DNA from: Actinomycetota bacterium
GTDB taxonomy: Bacteria > Actinomycetota > Acidimicrobiia > Acidimicrobiales > Aldehydirespiratoraceae
NCBI GenBank assembly: GCA_012271125.1
Contig: JAAXHB010000097.1
Coordinates: 1-8,709 of the forward strand
Length of the DNA: 8,709 nucleotides
Direction of reading: 5' to 3'
Shown here: in pieces, positions 1 through 6,126 of the stretch
How the letters are laid out: the number at the start of each line of letters is the position of its first letter
Position numbering within the stretch: position 1 is the first letter of the stretch
Program-made: the position numbers and the translations under genes
Notes under the pieces: generated by a model
Database searches by the model: none
Seen by the model: the letters and a program-made list of their open reading frames with translations, nothing else
Told to the model about the DNA's origin: nothing

Positions 1-576
1 ATCGGCTGCTGCGACCTCGGCTTCGAAAAAGAGGCTGTCCTGGCGTTTCGCCTGGGCCTCGCCGACGTTAACGATGACTACGAACTGACCTACACCCCCA
101 GCGGTGCCTACCCCTTTGATTTCGACAACGTCGCCGGCGCTACCGAAGCATTCAACCTGGCACTAGCCGCCGGTGCCGACGCCGTCTACCCGTTCCTCGG
201 CGGCGCGCATGAACCCGTCGTGCAGAGCGCCAATGACAACGACATCATCGTGATGAGCGCCGGTGCTTCCGACGTGTGCACCCGCAACGACCTCCACTGG
301 GATATGGCGGTGCTGTTCGACCCAGGCGACTTCGCCCGCGCCATTTTCCCTGGGATCGTGTCCGGCGACATCTCTGAGGGGCAAGTCAAATTGTTCTCTG
401 TGGGTGTTGACCCTGAGGTCGGCGCAGCAATCTGTGACCCAACACCCGAGCAGGAACAACGCCTCGCCGCGGCCCATACTGCGGTGGCAGACGGCTACTG
501 CGAAGAGGAGTTTGGAATCATCAAGGCCATTGCCTTCAGCGGAGCAGAAATCGCCGACCCACAGCGTTGTAGCTAA
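1..576 (+). CDS. BMP-family ABC transporter substrate-binding protein, C-terminal part (5' end outside window)
   Basis: This is the C-terminal 191 residues of a periplasmic-binding-protein-fold lipoprotein of the BMP/Med/PnrA family, which captures nucleosides (or related ligands) outside the membrane for an ABC importer. The reading frame is open from base 1 and stops with TAG at 574-576. Family-like stretches are visible: AGADAVYPFLGGAHEP (window residues 57-72), which matches the family's 'AGADVVFP..GG' strand-turn; a following QSANDNDIIVM strand; and FDPGDFARAIFPGIVSG (106-122), matching the late helix. The signal peptide and lipobox would lie upstream and cannot be seen. Four Cys residues (3, 4, 93, 145) plus C167 and C190 are more than usual for this family. 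The ATPase and two permeases follow on the same strand, which supports the assignment. The ligand is inferred from the family only; a purine nucleoside is likely but not proven. Confidence 0.85.
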   Translation: MGCCDLGFEKEAVLAFRLGLADVNDDYELTYTPSGAYPFDFDNVAGATEAFNLALAAGADAVYPFLGGAHEPVVQSANDNDIIVMSAGASDVCTRNDLHWDMAVLFDPGDFARAIFPGIVSGDISEGQVKLFSVGVDPEVGAAICDPTPEQEQRLAAAHTAVADGYCEEEFGIIKAIAFSGAEIADPQRCS

Positions 577-603
577 GCCCATGGCCGTGACCCGGCACTT
601 GTA

Positions 604-2124
604 ATGACCAAATCTGCCGCCGACACATTGGTCCCAAATGTCGCGGTCCCAGCTGTCGCGTTTAAAGGCATCACCAAGCGCTTTGGCGCAATCATCGCCT
701 GCGATCAGGTCAACCTCACCCTAAACCGGGGTCAAATTCACGGCATCTGTGGTGAAAACGGTGCCGGCAAGTCCACCTTGATGAACATGTTGTTAGGCAT
801 TGTCCTGCCCGACGCTGGCACGATTGAAATAAACGGTACTCCCACGGTTATTGCTGACCCGCAACACGCCGCCAAGCTCGGAATCGGCATGGTTCATCAA
901 CATTTCAGCCTGGTCAACGCCTTGAGTGTTGCTGAAAACGTGATGCTCGGCGACCTCGGCAAGTTTGATCTGTCTGACGCTCGCCGCCGTGTGGCAGAGC
1001 TGAGCGACCGTTACGGCATGGACGTGCCTGTTGATGCTCAAGTCGGTGACCTTTCGCCGGCACTGCGCCAACGTGTCGAGATCATCAAGTGTTTGCGCCG
1101 CAATCCCAGCATCTTGATTTTCGACGAACCCACCTCGGCGTTGACGATGGCTGAGTCTGAGGTGCTATTTCGTGTGCTGCGCCAAACCGTCCAGGAGGAC
1201 AATTCCGCAGCGTTTCTTGTCAGCCACAAGCTGCCCGAACTTCAAGCCGCCTCTGACGAAATCTCCATCATGCACTCCGCCACCCTCACCCCATCACACC
1301 CCACTCAACTAACCCAACCCCCTCCTAACACCTCCCTGATCCCCACTCAAGAAGACTCAGTTCGCGCCACTTCAAGCAATCTTGAATCTGATTTTCCCCT
1401 CCCTCCCACTGACCAAAAAATATCCAGCGCCCCGCGGACTACCTCCGTAACACCTCCAGCGCTGGAAGTAACCGACTTGCGAACGCAAGACCCCTACGCG
1501 CCGTTGGATGGACTAACACTCACAGTGGCGCAAGGAGAGATTGTCGGGTTGCTGGCTGCTGAGGGAAACGGTCAGACTGAATTAGTTGACGTGTTATCCG
1601 GCTTGGTAAAACTCACATCCGGCACCGTCAAAGTCAACGGCTTAACCATCGACATCCACAAACCTGGCGCAGCGACTAAAGCAGGCATCGCAATCGTTAC
1701 CGAAGACCGTCACGATGCAGGTTGCGTCTTAAACATGACCGTCGCCGAGAACCTTCACTTGACCATCAATGGCTCCTTTAAGTCCACCAACTTCAAAGCC
1801 AAAGCACAAGAACTAATCGACGAATTTGAGATACACGGCGCAACACCTGACACGCCGTTTTGGGCACTGTCCGGAGGCAATCAACAACGCGCCATCCTTG
1901 CCCGCGAAATTTCCAGCAATCCAAGCGTTCTAGTGGCGGCTCAGCCAATGAAAGGTCTTGATGCTGCTGCCACTGAGTGGATGACCCAGCGCCTACGCAA
2001 CATCGCCGATAGCGGTGTCGGAGTGCTGCTGATTTCACCCGAACCTAGCGATCTAACTGCCCTCGCCGACCGCGTTCTCGCACTCAAGGCCGGAAAAGTT
2101 GTGGACGGACAAATTGCCGCCTAA
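604..2124 (+). CDS. ABC transporter ATP-binding protein, duplicated NBD (nucleoside/sugar importer type)
   Basis: A 506-residue cytoplasmic ATPase with two fused nucleotide-binding domains, as in RbsA/NupO/BmpB-type importers. NBD1 (about 20-225) has Walker A GENGAGKST (50-58), Q-loop VHQHFSLV (97-104), Walker B LIFDEPTSAL (171-180) and H-loop His208. Its signature is LSPALRQRVEI (150-160), where the family normally has LSVG..QRVEI, so the signature Gly is Ala153. NBD2 (about 285-506) has a Walker A remnant EGNGQTEL without Lys (320-327), a canonical signature LSGGNQQR (422-429) and a Walker B remnant AAQPMKGLD (445-453). Lack of Walker residues in NBD2 is usual for this family. The linker 226-284 is Pro/Ser/Thr-rich, and the usual 'DR..VLR.GK' end of NBD1 is not recognisable. 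ATG 604 is the only possible upstream start because no other start lies between the preceding in-frame stop (574-576) and 604. No good Shine-Dalgarno is seen. The 3' end overlaps the first permease. Confidence 0.9.
   Translation: MTKSAADTLVPNVAVPAVAFKGITKRFGAIIACDQVNLTLNRGQIHGICGENGAGKSTLMNMLLGIVLPDAGTIEINGTPTVIADPQHAAKLGIGMVHQHFSLVNALSVAENVMLGDLGKFDLSDARRRVAELSDRYGMDVPVDAQVGDLSPALRQRVEIIKCLRRNPSILIFDEPTSALTMAESEVLFRVLRQTVQEDNSAAFLVSHKLPELQAASDEISIMHSATLTPSHPTQLTQPPPNTSLIPTQEDSVRATSSNLESDFPLPPTDQKISSAPRTTSVTPPALEVTDLRTQDPYAPLDGLTLTVAQGEIVGLLAAEGNGQTELVDVLSGLVKLTSGTVKVNGLTIDIHKPGAATKAGIAIVTEDRHDAGCVLNMTVAENLHLTINGSFKSTNFKAKAQELIDEFEIHGATPDTPFWALSGGNQQRAILAREISSNPSVLVAAQPMKGLDAAATEWMTQRLRNIADSGVGVLLISPEPSDLTALADRVLALKAGKVVDGQIAA
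1280..1337 (+). other. G-free, C-rich tract inside the ATPase gene (rut-like)
   Basis: There are no G residues on the + strand for 58 bases, and I count 35 C among them. The tract encodes the first part of the Pro/Thr/Ser-rich linker between the two ATPase domains. A C-rich, G-poor, unstructured RNA stretch is the classic loading substrate for Rho, so this could be an intragenic Rho site that acts only when translation falters. It could equally be just the by-product of Pro and Thr codons (CCN, ACN) with a C-biased third position. The composition is seen directly; the function is inference. Confidence 0.35.
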
Positions 2125-3196
2125 AGCCGCCATAAACGTCATCGGCATTTACACAGGATGTGTCGCGACCGCGCTCGCCTTGTCCGCCGGCCTCGTCGCC
2201 ATCACCGGCGGTTCATGGACAAGTGTCGTCACCGCACTCGTGGACGGCAGTATCCGCGCTCCCGGACGTTGGGGCGAAACCATCGGCGTCGCCGTCCCTC
2301 TAATCGTCATCGCCCTCGGCACTGCCATCTCTAGCCGTGCCGGTCTCATCAACATAGGTCAAGAAGGTCAGCTCCTAATCGGTGCCGCGTTAGCCACCTA
2401 TGTTGGTGTACGAATGACCGGTCCCGGTCCGCTTGTCCTCGTGTGCCTACTACTCGCGGGCATTATCGGCGGAGCAATTTGGGCTGGTGTAGCGAGTGGA
2501 TTGTTGTATTGGCGCAAGGTTCCAGAGGTGTTGACAACACTGTTATTGATAACGGTGGCATCTCAAGTTGTCGGCTACGGGCTGAAGGTTGATTGGCTCC
2601 TGCTTGCTTCCACCGACGGGCGTGGCGTCCGTAATCAGGTCAGCGACCAGCTCGTGCCTGACCGCCGCTTCCCTCGGCTAGAACTCTGGGGCAACGAGAT
2701 ACCACTCAGCATGATCGTTGCCTTAGCTCTCGCCTTAGTAGTCCTGATCTTGTTCAAACGTTCGCTCTGGGGATTCCGTTTGCGAGTCCTCGGCAACAAC
2801 CCTCGCGCTGCCATTCGTGCCGGCGTCTCCCCCACTCGTTATGGCAGCACAGCCATGCTGATTTCCGGCGGTTGCGCTGGCCTGGCCGGTGCGCTGATGC
2901 TTTCAGGTGGCGACTTCGGCAACTACCGATTTACCTCAGGGTTTTCCAACAACATCGGCTGGGAGGGTTTATTGGTCGCCCTTGTCGCTCGCCAACATCC
3001 CGTTCGGGTGGTCGTCACCGCAATCGCATTTGCCGGACTTCGCACCGGTTCAGGTTTCTTAGCCGCTACAGGCGTGGAACCTGAAATCGCCCAAGTCGTC
3101 CAAGCCTTACTGGTGCTCGCCCTGCTAATCCCACCTGCGCTGTTCTTCATCCGTGACCGTCGCCGCGCCTTGAACGCCGCCCGAGACCGAACATGA
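2099..3196 (+). CDS. ABC transporter permease, BPD_transp_2 family (first of pair)
   Basis: A 365-residue inner-membrane permease of the nucleoside/branched-chain-type importer family. It has about eight to ten hydrophobic segments, for example 14-36, 62-78, 92-106, 111-136, 143-160, 202-219, 250-270, 303-323 and 331-351. The family hallmark AGLINIGQEGQLLIGA follows the second segment (81-96). The cytoplasmic coupling loop is LWGFRLRVLGNNPRAAIRAG (223-242), followed by GWEGLLVALVA (287-297). The protein pairs with the next permease to form the membrane channel. The start is uncertain: TTG 2099 (M1) and TTG 2114 are the only initiators before the conserved part, and both lie inside the ATPase gene, giving 26- or 11-base overlaps. 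A weak purine stretch (CCGGAAAAG) precedes 2099. Either start implies translational coupling to the ATPase. Confidence 0.87.
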   Translation: MWTDKLPPKAAINVIGIYTGCVATALALSAGLVAITGGSWTSVVTALVDGSIRAPGRWGETIGVAVPLIVIALGTAISSRAGLINIGQEGQLLIGAALATYVGVRMTGPGPLVLVCLLLAGIIGGAIWAGVASGLLYWRKVPEVLTTLLLITVASQVVGYGLKVDWLLLASTDGRGVRNQVSDQLVPDRRFPRLELWGNEIPLSMIVALALALVVLILFKRSLWGFRLRVLGNNPRAAIRAGVSPTRYGSTAMLISGGCAGLAGALMLSGGDFGNYRFTSGFSNNIGWEGLLVALVARQHPVRVVVTAIAFAGLRTGSGFLAATGVEPEIAQVVQALLVLALLIPPALFFIRDRRRALNAARDRT

Positions 3197-4128
3197 GCGA
3201 CTTCTTTTCCGCCGCTGCCGACGTTGTCAGCAACGACGTCTCCTACTCCGCTGCTATGCGCTTCGCCGCGCTACTCGCCTTCGCCGCCATCGGCGAACTC
3301 ATCGCCGAGCGTGCCGGCACTCTCAATATTTCCCTTGAAGGCATGCTCCTCGGTGGTGCTTTTGCCGGTGCGCTTGGAATGCACTGGACTGGCTCCGTCA
3401 CCGTCGGACTCCTACTAGCCACGGCTACAGGACTCGCTACTGCGGTGATTCAAGCCAACATGAGCCACCGCTTGAGCGCTAACGAATTTGTCGTCGGTCT
3501 AGCGCTCAACATCCTGGTTCTAGGCGTCGCCAGTTTCCTGAACTCAACGATCAACCCGGTTACTCACAGCGCGCATCGATTTGCCATACCCCTGCTCGAA
3601 GACATCCCTCTAATCGGCGAGGCACTGTTCGCCCAACCCTGGCCGATGTATCTGATCTACCCGTTAATCCCCGCCGCCTGGTGGCTGTTATATAGAACCC
3701 ACTGGGGTCTCGAAGTTCGTGCAGTCGGCGAAAACCCCCAGGCTGTAAACGTCTCCGGCATCGACGTCAACAAGCGCCGCCGCCAAGCCATCTACGTCGC
3801 CGGCATCACCTCCGGCATCGGCGGCGGCTACCTCGTGCTGGGTCAAATCGGACGTTTCGAAGAAACCATCGTCGCCGGCCAAGGCTTTATCGCTATCGCA
3901 GCGGTCATTTTCGGCGGCTGGACTTTGCGTGGCGTCATCGGCGGATGTTTGCTGTTTGGCACCGTCAATTCGTTCCGCCTGACCTTGCCCACCCTCGGCC
4001 ACGAACTCAACTCAGAGCTGCTGTCAGCAGCCCCGTTCGTCATCACAATCGTCGTCGTTGCTGTCTTCGCACACCGCACCCGCGCCCCCAAAGCCCTCGC
4101 CACCCCCTTCCCCCACCATCCCATCTAG
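3193..4128 (+). CDS. ABC transporter permease, BPD_transp_2 family (second of pair)
   Basis: A 311-residue integral membrane protein, partner of the preceding permease. Hydrophobic segments lie at about 20-38, 52-64, 69-86, 97-117, 150-167, 200-218, 231-247 and 278-293. Family hallmarks are AGTLNISLEGMLLGGAFAG (41-59) right after the first helix and the cytoplasmic loop GLEVRAVGENPQAVNVSGID (172-191). GFIAIAAVIFGGW (231-243) matches the family's late conserved segment 'GFIALAA.IFG.W'. The ATG sits in the four-base ATGA overlap with the preceding gene's stop, so translation is probably coupled; no separate Shine-Dalgarno is convincing. The stop is TAG 4126-4128. In related operons the next genes are often cytidine deaminase, thymidine phosphorylase or similar salvage enzymes; here the next gene is unrelated. 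Confidence 0.88.
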   Translation: MSDFFSAAADVVSNDVSYSAAMRFAALLAFAAIGELIAERAGTLNISLEGMLLGGAFAGALGMHWTGSVTVGLLLATATGLATAVIQANMSHRLSANEFVVGLALNILVLGVASFLNSTINPVTHSAHRFAIPLLEDIPLIGEALFAQPWPMYLIYPLIPAAWWLLYRTHWGLEVRAVGENPQAVNVSGIDVNKRRRQAIYVAGITSGIGGGYLVLGQIGRFEETIVAGQGFIAIAAVIFGGWTLRGVIGGCLLFGTVNSFRLTLPTLGHELNSELLSAAPFVITIVVVAVFAHRTRAPKALATPFPHHPI

Positions 4129-4160
4129 ACCCTCCCCCCGTTCCCGCCCACTAACCCCTA
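4100..4160 (+). terminator. Possible Rho-dependent terminator at the end of the transporter operon
   Basis: Across the last codons of the second permease and the start of the intergenic space there are only three G (4128, 4140, 4146) and I count 38 C in 61 bases. No stable hairpin followed by a T run is visible, so intrinsic termination looks unlikely. A C>G bubble at an operon end is a typical Rho-loading composition. The next gene has its own promoter immediately downstream, so termination here would separate the two units. The composition is seen directly; the function is inferred. Confidence 0.4.
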
Positions 4161-4162
4161 GG

Positions 4163-4192
4163 TTGCGCGCTTCATAAACCCTCCGCTACTAT
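4163..4192 (+). promoter_or_regulatory. Promoter for leaderless transcript of the 4199 gene
   Basis: A -35-like TTGCGC (4163-4168) and a good -10 TACTAT (4187-4192) are separated by 18 bases. The -10 hexamer ends six bases before GTG 4199, so the predicted transcription start coincides with the start codon. There is no Shine-Dalgarno between the promoter and the GTG. Leaderless transcripts starting with AUG or GUG are common in actinobacteria, which makes this reading credible. Confidence 0.6.
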
Positions 4193-4198
4193 GTTCAT

Positions 4199-5188
4199 GT
4201 GACAGTCACCGAAATACAACAGAGTGTGCCGTCACACGCGGACGCAGCTAAAGCTGCTACCGTAATGACAAGCGCAGGCGCGAACCTTGTATTACTACAT
4301 GGTCGAGTCCACAGCGGCACAGCTAAGAGGGGCATGCCCATCAAGCTGTTAGTTGTTTTGGATGACTTGCGTTACTCAGACCGTTCCAAACTGGCACGAG
4401 AACTAGAAGCTCAAGCCGAGAAGGTATCCGGTCAACGTGTAGAGGTTTACCTCACCGATCGTCCTGAGTGGGACCACAGACACCTAAAGGTTGTCACGTC
4501 GTTTGAAGCCTGGGTAGCGGCGAACTCGCTTTGTCTCCACGAGAGCGACCCAGTTGACGTGATGTGGACCAAGGAGATCGGCTTGCCGTACTCATCACAA
4601 GAAGAAGCATTGAGAATGCTTCCATTCCTCGCGCGAGCGCTGCTGAATACACATACTGCATGGACAGCAGCAAGTACGCCGACAGCCGATCCAGTAGTAG
4701 CTCTAGCAGGCGAAGAAGCCAAGAAGCTGAACATCGCTACCCAAGCACATATGGCAATTGAGCTTGGAATGAAGTGCTTGGGCCATCTCAGCGAAGAAGC
4801 ACCAGTCGAGTTCACCCATAGCCTCTACAAGTTGGTTGAACCAATTCGTGAGCCCTACAAGAGACAAGTGCTTGATCTGCTAGCTCCGCTACGAGAACCA
4901 GACAATAGTTTCATCAAGTGGCGGACTGCGGCTTTCTATGTTGACGACGAGGACGAAGACATCGATGACGGCGATGAGATAGATGTAGAACACTTCCAAG
5001 ACATTCCCCAACCCACCGAGAACTACCTCAGAGATATTGTGATTGCCGCTGCCGAAATCGGTTTACTCGCAACCGGTTTTGCAACAGCCACATTCGGTCA
5101 TGGGACCCACTACAACGTCACCGAAGCTCAGGCCTGCGCTCAAACCCTCCGCAAAACCATCCTCTCCCTCACCAACTCCACGCCTTAA
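4199..5188 (+). CDS. Uncharacterised protein; possible nucleotidyltransferase-like plus HEPN-like two-domain architecture
   Basis: A 329-residue soluble protein that I do not recognise as a named family. Residues 25-100 look like a degenerate Pol-beta/MNT nucleotidyltransferase fold. LVLLHGRVHSGTAKRG (30-45) recalls the 'GSRArGtA' loop, followed by strand IKLLVVLDD (48-56) and strand QRVEVYLTDRPEW (79-91). The usual catalytic 'SDxD' is replaced by MPIK, so activity is doubtful. Residues about 170-300 are helical. AHMAIELGMKCLG (183-195), THSLYKLVEP (206-215) and KWRTAAFY (240-247) resemble HEPN-domain signatures, but no clear R-x4-6-H RNase motif is present. An acidic run of 13 Asp/Glu in 16 residues lies at 249-264, and the end (283-300) is hydrophobic. 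GTG 4199 is chosen because a -10 box lies six bases upstream and no other in-frame start is near. GC content and codon use differ from the transporter genes, suggesting acquisition. The gene ends flush against a convergent two-gene unit. Domain calls are inference. Confidence 0.75.
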   Translation: MTVTEIQQSVPSHADAAKAATVMTSAGANLVLLHGRVHSGTAKRGMPIKLLVVLDDLRYSDRSKLARELEAQAEKVSGQRVEVYLTDRPEWDHRHLKVVTSFEAWVAANSLCLHESDPVDVMWTKEIGLPYSSQEEALRMLPFLARALLNTHTAWTAASTPTADPVVALAGEEAKKLNIATQAHMAIELGMKCLGHLSEEAPVEFTHSLYKLVEPIREPYKRQVLDLLAPLREPDNSFIKWRTAAFYVDDEDEDIDDGDEIDVEHFQDIPQPTENYLRDIVIAAAEIGLLATGFATATFGHGTHYNVTEAQACAQTLRKTILSLTNSTP

Positions 5189-5860
5189 TCAAACCGCGGG
5201 AGCCGCTACATCCCAACCAGTTGCCACTAGTTCCTTCGCCACAGTTTCTGGCCATTCACGAGCAACGGCACCAGCTTGGATCTTGTGAAAGGCATCCCTT
5301 GAATCTTTGAGCGCAACTTCCCAGCCTGGGCGTCCTGGCACGATTCCCTCAAGAATTAAAAACTCGATCAAGTCTTCGAGGCATAGACGAAACAAAGCAC
5401 TTCCAACCGGAAAATGCAAGTCCTCAATCTTGTCCTTTTCCCTCCCGATTACTTTCAACATTCGCTTGATGGCACGGGCTTTTCCAGGTAGATGTATGTG
5501 CGGGTCTGAATACTTGTTAGTTGGCTCCCTGTTGTAGTCGTAGCTAATTATCATTTCAGCGTCGGCATGCTGCAGCTCAAAGTGGTTCTTAACTGTTCTC
5601 AACTTGCCGCTACTGGGATCTAAATCAAATGTGAAAATTACCCACAAAGCAAACTTCTCCTTCGCACCGCGAAGTCGAAGAGGCACGGGAGCACCCGATG
5701 GCTTGAGTTGATTCACCTCATAACCCACCACTGCCTGCTGACGGTCATTTAGCAAGACTTTCAACCGAACGCCATCTGTGACCGTTTTGTTCAATAACTC
5801 ACTTAACCCTTTGGCAACATCTCGTGCAAACTTCTGGAGCTTCTTCGTTGGATTAGCCAA
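5189..5860 (-). CDS. Uncharacterised 223-residue protein with HxH motif, second gene of a two-gene unit
   Basis: I do not recognise a characterised family. The frame is open from 5956, but the part before about 5872 overlaps the upstream 76-codon gene. TTG 5860, giving an eight-base overlap with that gene's stop, is the preferred start; TTG 5872 and ATG 5956 are alternatives. Visible features are a basic, helical N-terminus (1-25), a beta-rich middle (VRLKVLLNDRQQAVVGYEV 31-49, then KFALWVIFTFDLD 69-81) and a YDYN...DPHIHLPG region (107-126). After that come EDLHFPVG (146-153) and a helical C-terminus with LEDLIEFLILEGI (161-173) and PGW (178-180). The HxH (H121, H123) and the preceding Asp119 could bind a metal or serve in catalysis, but this is a guess. 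The tight overlap with a small acidic partner is the layout of many toxin-antitoxin pairs. No signal peptide or membrane segment is evident. Codon use is unlike that of the transporter genes. Confidence 0.75.
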   Translation of the reverse strand: MANPTKKLQKFARDVAKGLSELLNKTVTDGVRLKVLLNDRQQAVVGYEVNQLKPSGAPVPLRLRGAKEKFALWVIFTFDLDPSSGKLRTVKNHFELQHADAEMIISYDYNREPTNKYSDPHIHLPGKARAIKRMLKVIGREKDKIEDLHFPVGSALFRLCLEDLIEFLILEGIVPGRPGWEVALKDSRDAFHKIQAGAVAREWPETVAKELVATGWDVAAPAV

Positions 5861-6083
5861 GTGAAGACACAATGAACCAAGCGCGGCGCGCGGCACTCGA
5901 TTCAAACTTTCCGGCTGCTGCTTGAGCCTCAAGCTGTTCCCTGGTAATGCGCGCATTCTTTAGCTCATTATCAATGGCAGCCTTAGTTTCGGCATCGTTG
6001 AGAACAATCACCTCACAATCGTCGTATTCCTCAGAAGTATGAGTTGCCTCATGCGTGCCTACTGCTGCTGCGGTCTCCGTCAT
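5853..6083 (-). CDS. Small acidic protein (76 residues), first gene of a two-gene unit; possible antitoxin or regulatory partner
   Basis: ATG 6083 is chosen over the in-frame ATG 6137 because GAGGAGGG sits five bases upstream of it, the best ribosome binding site in the window. The product is acidic in its first half (HTSEEYDDCEVIVLNDAE, 15-32). The C-terminal half reads as helix-turn-helix-like short helices: ITREQLEAQAAAGKF (46-60) then ARRAWFIVSSLG (65-76). The 'TREQLEAQA..GKF.S..AR.AW' pattern resembles small unannotated actinobacterial proteins encoded just before HxH-type hypothetical proteins; this is from memory and was not searched. The stop overlaps the start region of the downstream gene, so the two are probably translated in a fixed ratio, with this partner in excess because of its strong site. 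The function is unknown. Confidence 0.72.
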   Translation of the reverse strand: MTETAAAVGTHEATHTSEEYDDCEVIVLNDAETKAAIDNELKNARITREQLEAQAAAGKFESSAARRAWFIVSSLG

Positions 6084-6088
6084 AATGT

Positions 6089-6096
6089 CCCTCCTC
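6089..6096 (-). promoter_or_regulatory. Strong Shine-Dalgarno that fixes the start of the 76-residue protein
   Basis: On the minus strand GAGGAGGG is followed by the five-base spacer ACATT and then ATG at 6083. It is close to a full anti-16S match and decides for the 76-residue form over a 94-residue form starting at 6137. Most other starts in this window lack a comparable site. Confidence 0.85.
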
Positions 6097-6126
6097 ATTT
6101 GCGGAGTTGATGTGATAGCGGGTCGA

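Noticed and set aside
163..582. Long minus-strand open frame opposite the binding-protein gene
   Set aside because: The + strand frame 1-576 matches the BMP family; the antisense frame is a product of codon bias.
4943..4990. GAC/GAT/GAA-rich stretch as a DNA repeat
   Set aside because: The units are not a regular tandem repeat; it is explained by the Asp/Glu-rich segment of the protein.
5192..5215. CCGCGG-centred palindrome just past the convergent junction as a terminator
   Set aside because: The stem is too short, it lies within the coding end of the minus-strand gene, and no T run follows.
5189..5956. 255-residue version of the HxH protein starting at ATG 5956
   Set aside because: It would overlap the upstream gene by more than 100 bases. 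The extra N-terminus looks like a shifted-frame reading of that gene, and the TTG at 5860 gives a normal short overlap. Not fully excluded.
5853..5956. A frameshift splitting one gene into the 76- and 223-residue parts
   Set aside because: The small protein has a sensible complete end and its own strong start, and the short overlap fits coupled genes. Only comparison with homologs can fully exclude a frameshift.
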